Origin: Oryzias latipes
Lineage: Eukaryota; Chordata; Actinopteri; Beloniformes; Adrianichthyidae
Direction of reading: 5' to 3'
Assembly (NCBI RefSeq): GCF_002234675.1
Contig: NC_019866.2
Span: forward strand, 14,475,261-14,539,260
DNA: 64,000 nt
Notes under the pieces: model-generated
What the model was told of the DNA's origin: nothing
Seen by the model: the letters and a program-made list of their open reading frames with translations, nothing else
Databases searched by the model: none
Program-made: the position numbers and the translations under genes
Shown here: in pieces, positions 58,020 to 64,000 of the stretch
Position numbering within the stretch: the first letter of the stretch is position 1
Layout: each line of letters begins with the position of its first letter

Positions 58020-61000
58020 TATGTACTGATGATACATACAACAGCATTTTTCTTAGCATCTGCACCTAATATGGCTTCACCAGTATGGCATCTTTTAATC
58101 CCAATGAAGGCACATAAGCATTTATCTACCCAAAGCTTGCCAGCCATTTCCATTTGATGATAAACTCGTCAAAAAATGAGAGAATTCCTCTTCTAGTCCG
58201 ACCTTGCCCATAGCCTGTGGACCTTTACAGCTTCAACAATGATGAACTCGAAAAGAAAAAGTTGTAAGGAAGTTATAAGAAACAAAAAAAGATTCCTTGG
58301 CAAAATGGCTGACAATGACTCAAAACAGTTACTTTCACTATACACTAACATCATGGCAAAACACACGCCCCTCGACCTCCAAATCTGCACTTCATGGTGT
58401 TTAAAAACCACATTTTTGTCTTCAACTTTAGATCTTTTAACAACATATTTCAACAGTGCTGATTTTGGAAATTATTTGGGGTTCCCAGATCATCATTTTC
58501 TTCAAATAAATGCATGCATATTTTCTTGTTTAGTTTTGCTTTTCTGCAAACCAAACAGATTCTAGCATCAGTGTGAAATGAAGAACTCTAGACGACGTAG
58601 TGATCAAGAAATGTTGATCAGATAAATGTTGAATTTTTTCAATTTTACCTTTTTTTTCGTGTGTCTATTTGGACGAAACACATAAATATGTAATGTGATT
58701 GATTTTTTTTTCTTTACAGACATTCTAAAATTTTTGATGTGGTTCGTGGAAACTCTTGTGCGGGTGTTGTCCACCTACTAATCCAACTCCTCTGCTCACA
58801 TTTAGATTTCAGAGCCGTGAATAGATAATAATCCTCTGACGGTTTTGTAAGGACATACAGTAAAAACTAAGTCTATATTTAGATGCTACTTTTTCCTTCC
58901 TAAAACATGCAACAGTTTGTGATCCTGTAAATCTAGTTGCTGGGAGGCAGAATGTTGAGAGTCCAAAGGATATTAATATCCATAATTTTTTGCGACAGCT
59001 CCTCATCTTTCTCAGAACCAAACACTCTGCCTGCTGGGGTGTGAAATGTTGAAGCATTTTCTTTGTTGTGTTTTGGGCACAGCTTATTAAATTTTTTTTT
59101 ATTTAGATAAGAAAAACAATTAAAAGAGTGAATAAATGTACTGAAAATTAATAGAGTAACAGTCTTGAAATTAAATGAACTTACCTTTTATGTGTGTGAA
59201 TCTTCTGAATGGTGATTTACAGCTTTCCTTTTCTTCCAAATTTCCCAGTTTTCTATCCAAATTGTTGCATGTTTTTTCTTCGGCGGCTGTGCTGTTATGA
59301 GTAGAGCCACTCTGTCCTCCTGAGGCAGAGAAGCAGATGGGCAAACAGCACCTCCATGTTTCTGCAGGAGTTCTTTCTCCAGGAAAAATGGAAAAGGATC
59401 ACAAGTCCAGGGGAGTTTGTTAGTCTACAGATACTGCCCGATCAGTTTCCAGAAGATCACAAGCAAATCAGAAATGGCAAAAATGGGATCATTGAAGCCC
59501 AAAAGTCACCCCAAAATAGACCCACAGCTTGATCACAGCTATCCCAGATTTAATGAGTATGAAGTCTTCTGGGTCCAGTCCAGACCTAAAAAAATCTAAT
59601 CCACTCAAATTATTCTGGCTGTCTCTTTTCTTCCATGTGTCTCACTTTCTTAGTATGTCTGCCACCTGATCTTGTTCTGCTGCATATCCTGCTCTGTATC
59701 TCACATGTACTGAAACATTGCTCACTGCTCAGCTCCGGTCCTCTCCCTCCCTTTAACAGTGTCACTGTAGATACTTGGCATTTGGAGACAGCAGGCTCTT
59801 CCCTTGTGAAGTGTTGACAGTGAGCTGATCACTGAAGGCGCTGAAAGAACCAACCCGTTTATTCAGAACTCTTCTTGTCTCATCCTTGTCCCTTTAAATT
59901 CCCGGTGTTTAGAAGAAAAAAATCACAACCTGACATGAGATCTCATAAAAGACGAGGATGCTGAAGAAAGTTTCTAGCAGAAAAGACAAAGTATTTATTA
60001 GGAACTTATCTGGCCAAAGTGTACCGTCTACCTGTTGCAGAGCTGAAATTCCCTCTTGTACTGTCTCTTGTACCACTGTATTTATTTTAGGTAGATCTGT
60101 CATGGAGTGGGTGGTTTGGTCTGCATTTTCACATAGTCAAAAAGAAGAGCAGCTCATGTTGAAGATGCTGAACTTTTATTACAGAAAAGCTGCTGTGGGC
60201 AGTTAAAACAAACAAAACAAAAAAAGTTTAGAAAAAATAATAAAAAGTAACATTGAAACCCTTTTTTTTGTAATAAGTTTAAGAAAAAAAAAGATTAATT
60301 TGATTAAAAGTGCCTTCAGGAAATGTTAAAATGACATGAAGGAGGCACAATGTATAAAAACAGCTAATTATTTCTCCGTTGATACCTAAGCAAAAGAAGC
60401 AAAGTAAAAAATATATAGTAATTACACAATTTCACATATAATGAAAAATATGAATTACTGTTCTTTCATTTGAGCACTTAATTAAAACAAAGTAGGTGAT
60501 GATGGAAGAAAAAAACAACAGTGAAGAAAGAAAGACATAATGAATGTGTTTTATCCATCAATATTAATTTTTACAAAACAAAGAGTCTCCCATAATTACT
60601 CCTCGAGAGCCTGATGGGAGACAGGCTCTAACGCTGTTTGCATCCCCTGTTCTACTTTCTAAAAACTTATCACTTCTGCTCTGCTCAGGAGTTTGTAATG
60701 TTTACATAAGTTTGACAAGACAAAAACCAGATCTAGCAGCTTCACCTAGATTCAGAAAAATGTGCCATTCCGATGGCCTTAAAAGAATCTAACCCAGTCT
60801 TATTTTCTCAGTCTTATTTTCCTAATATGAAAGGAAATTATATTTGATCCCCATGAGTTAAACTTCTGCAGCGAAAATTGTGTTGTTGCCTGTTTTCCCA
60901 TATTTACTTTTGATTTGTAGAATTACAGCCTAAAACATTTCAATCTGACTTAAATAGACCTTAAGGATCTATAGATGATGAAGGAAGGAAGAGACAACAC

Positions 61001-64000
61001 CCTCAGGATTTTAAATCTTGCCGTTTAAGCTCTTTCTGAGCCACGTGTGCTTTCATTCATGCAGACTGCAAGAAGGATTTTGGAGTCTGTAAATGGGTTA
61101 CAGGTTCAGTTGGAGGATGGCAGATCAAATGGTGGTGGAGTGTGCTATGGGGACAGCGTGAGCCTGAAGCCCCGCAGTTGTACCCAGCAAGTTATTTAAA
61201 GGCCCTCTTCACTGCGGCAGGGCGAAGTGGGCCAGGCTCGACCACACTCGAGAGATGACTCAAGCTCCAAGGTTTCAGAATTCCCTCACCTTTTAGATGA
61301 TCAACTACCGGATCCAGTGGAGTTACTTGACATGTTTGATAGGTTGTGGCGATTCCACAAAATGCAAAGTTGCATTTTGGAAAGGTAATGTGGGAATGTT
61401 CCTTGTAGTTGAACTGCCTCTCCTTCATTTTAGCATTGTGCTTCGACAGTCTTACGTAATCCAAAAATATATGAAAGTTTCACAGTTTTGAATAAACTGG
61501 TACTGGTGTTTTATTTGAGTATTTCCATATTAAACAGCACAGTTACAGTAAAATGAAATGATCAGATGCTATTGATGGTAACTGATGTATTATCTGACAT
61601 ATCATTTTATTAATAGACATTGTTTTAAACTAACTCTAAAAACATAATGTTTAGAACAAAAAGGAGAAAAGAAATCTTTAAAATAAATGGATACAATTCC
61701 TAAAACAATAACATCTTGTGAAAGGTTAAGGAAAAACAAAAGATTAAAACTCAATACAATTTTAGAAAATTGTGCGTTTCAAGTTATTTTGTTTTCCTGA
61801 AGGCTTCTTTTTAAACATTGGATTTAGTTTTTTGCTTTTTTCTGTTTTTTTAAACAGAATGTGATTCAGGGCAGTAACATTGCTCATCACAGAAATCACT
61901 GCTCCTAATTTTGGGAACAGTTCACCGACCTCTCTATCCCAGCAAGTCAAGTTAATCAGCACCTTCAACGAAGCGCTAGCACCTTGTGCGTTGTTTAGTA
62001 CTTACACACAGAACTCTGGAGGTGGAATCCAGGTCACCCCGGCTGTGAGACAACATATGCATTCATCAAAAACCTTTTGTTAAATCTGAAATTGTACGTC
62101 CACTTCCCAATGATTGATACTTATCTTTATTTGCTCCGGAAAGAATTAAAAACATTTAATTGCAAAGATATAATGTCTTCACGGTCAGTTAGTTCCTGAA
62201 TCAATCTTTTTTCTGTTGCAAATGAAGCCGCAACCCCAATACTTCCTTCTGGCATTTCCTGTACTTTATGTTCTTTTCACATTTCACTTCAAAGCACAAA
62301 AACTGACTTATTACAGCAATTCCCAAAGACACTAATGAGTCTCATTGTCCTCCATGCACAGAATGGCGTCGCCAAAATCAGCTACATGTATTTTTTCCCT
62401 CATGTGAATAATTTAGGGTTTATCTATTGTCATGGAAACGCTGACAAAGTTAAGTTGCAGGAAACAAGTTGCATCTAGGTCACACGCCTGTAGACCCCAT
62501 TTTGTTTCACTGTTAGATTCGGGGAGAAAACACGCAAAATAAATAAAAAGACACACTCTGAAGTCACACATGACAGGAAAAAAATGACCAGAGCTGGGGT
62601 CTTGTCAGCTGTAGTGTAAATACATCTGAAGAGCATCATTGGGGAAGCAGCAGGCTGCGCTTGCAGATCAGAGGTGCCTCCACGCTGGTTGCAGTAATTG
62701 ATCTTTGCTTGACTAAATGGGCCACTTATTTTTACAGCCTGAGCAGGTGCACCTGTGTTCTGGTGTTACATCAGCCGCTGATCTGTCATGAGGACCTGGT
62801 TTGTGGGGCAGCTTGAATTTCAATAAAAGAAAATAATAATAAAAAAGAAACCTGCAGGTGTAAAGAAAAAACACACAAATACAAAAGCAAAAAAGAGCCA
62901 ATTTTGATTTATTTAACAGAAAAACATAGAAATTTACTTTGATTACTGTATCTTATCATTATCTATAACGATTACATTTTATGCATCTAGGTAATCGTTG
63001 TCAGCTGCTACATCACTTCCATCAAAAATAAATGTTTACAAATCATTATTTCTAGGGTAGGACTGCTACACTGTGCTGGTATCTGTTAAAGATTGTTATG
63101 ATGTCACCTGAGTCCCTGTGCTGTTTTACCTGAATAAAGGACCACATAAAATTACTCCCACATAAAAATTCTAATGGAAAACAAAGCTTGAAAAGTAAAT
63201 CTGTGTTAAAAAAGGTGAGATTTGGAAGATATTTCTTATAAATTTCTTTCACTGGTGAGCAGTAAACAAGCTGCATGGCTGCAGCTTATTATGCTGTTTT
63301 ATTTTTTTAAAAGTTGATGCAATTTCTTGAGCTCTCACTGAAATGTTTGCAGGACAATTCAGCCAAATGCTCTGGCTCTATTCTTAACAGTCACTTCCAC
63401 CTCATCCTTCCAAAAAATATTTGAAAGTCACTTACTTGCAGTTTCTAATTTTAAGGAACAGTATTTAGTGTAATGAATGGTTTAAAGTGCAAAATAGAGC
63501 TGGGTTTATGGGGTAGCACTTTTTTTAGGTGCCCAAATTACTACAACAAACTTTTGAATCGTTGAATCCGTAGCTGAAAAATGAAAAAGCCATGTAGGCA
63601 CCAGCACAGACTGTTGGTTGTTTCAGCATTCACCCGGTGAAATGTGTAAGTGTGCCACTTGTACTGCTACACAGGAAAAACAGTAGGACTTCTTGGGTTC
63701 ATTACACCAGAAAACGGTGGTTGTAGTTTTTTTTTACAAAACAAAAGCATGGTATTTTTTTAAAAGTGTTGTAAAAAAAAAAAGATCAGTGTAAAGGTAG
63801 ATTTGCTATAAAACTTCAGTAATCAGGGATCAGATGGCCTGAAAATAGTACAATTGAAATACTTGAACACCAGTTTTGATGTGGATCTACTGCAGTACCC
63901 TGAAACATCCATGTAACATCTGACTTATTAATTTCTCATAAGATAAAAAAACACATAATAATGTTGACATTTCCAGAGATGTGAGTTCAGTGTCATTTGT
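58020..64000. other. Right-hand gene-free stretch
   Basis: No coding exon series, RNA gene or clear mobile element that I can support. It is A-T-rich with ordinary poly-A/T tracts. Part may be a 5' intron of the Kir2 gene. The stretch 61,010-61,300 is somewhat more GC-rich and balanced than its surroundings and could be a conserved non-coding element, but nothing in the sequence proves it. Confidence 0.4.
59184..59420 (-). promoter_or_regulatory. Possible 5' noncoding exon of the Kir2 gene
   Basis: On the minus strand AAAAG|GTAAGT at about 59,183 is a strong donor following sequence without an open frame. Its intron would run to the acceptor at about 55,955. This pairing is a guess from distance and strand alone; nothing else ties it to the channel gene. 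Confidence 0.2.

Overview
This window is vertebrate, and specifically teleost fish, nuclear DNA. Its genes are split into many short exons with GT-AG introns. Their products line up end to end with the vertebrate proteins I remember. The introns and spacers carry fish-type repeats: hAT, Harbinger and Tc1 DNA transposons, RTE and L2-like LINEs, and tRNA-derived SINEs. I cannot fix the species; a percomorph (medaka-like) fish would fit. All family assignments come from reading the sequence by eye, not from a database search.

Layout, left to right. (1) pold1, catalytic subunit of DNA polymerase delta, minus strand, about 74-10,230, with the last ~75 codons off the left edge. Its introns hold two non-autonomous hAT elements, one of them directly at a splice donor. 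(2) A gene-free stretch, 10,230-16,560, with a 5'-truncated L2-like LINE, a small hAT and dispersed repeats. (3) gys1, muscle-type glycogen synthase, plus strand, 16,570-27,600. (4) aspdh, aspartate dehydrogenase domain-containing protein, minus strand, 27,640-30,040, tail to tail with gys1. (5) tmem86b-like lysoplasmalogenase, plus strand, 30,900-33,250. (6) A repeat island, 33,800-35,715: a MITE split by an RTE LINE, a second MITE copy, and a SINE that shares the RTE 3' tail. (7) hspbp1, Hsp70-binding protein 1, minus strand, 36,120-40,110, with a hAT element (itself holding a probable solo LTR) in one intron. (8) tufm, mitochondrial elongation factor Tu, plus strand, 40,800-47,290, head to head with hspbp1 and with a nest of Harbinger, Tc1 and SINE fossils in intron 7. 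(9) A gene-poor stretch with one single-coding-exon Kir2 potassium channel gene on the minus strand (54,582-55,841). I see no gene from there to the right edge beyond a possible 5' exon of the channel.

These genes are not an operon and do not form one pathway. They are housekeeping and metabolic neighbours: DNA replication, glycogen synthesis, NAD-linked aspartate metabolism, ether-lipid breakdown, chaperone control, mitochondrial translation and potassium conductance. In human, most of the counterparts (POLD1, GYS1, ASPDH, TMEM86B, HSPBP1, KCNJ14) lie on 19q13 while TUFM lies on 16p11, so the block looks like a 19q13-related fish segment that also carries tufm.

I found no wholly new biological system. 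The most interesting signals are layered transposon insertions with readable target-site duplications. They include a hAT insertion that copied the core of a pold1 splice donor, a SINE and an RTE LINE with the same 3' tail, a GC-AG intron at a conserved gys1 position, and a Kir2.2-like channel in a KCNJ14-like neighbourhood.
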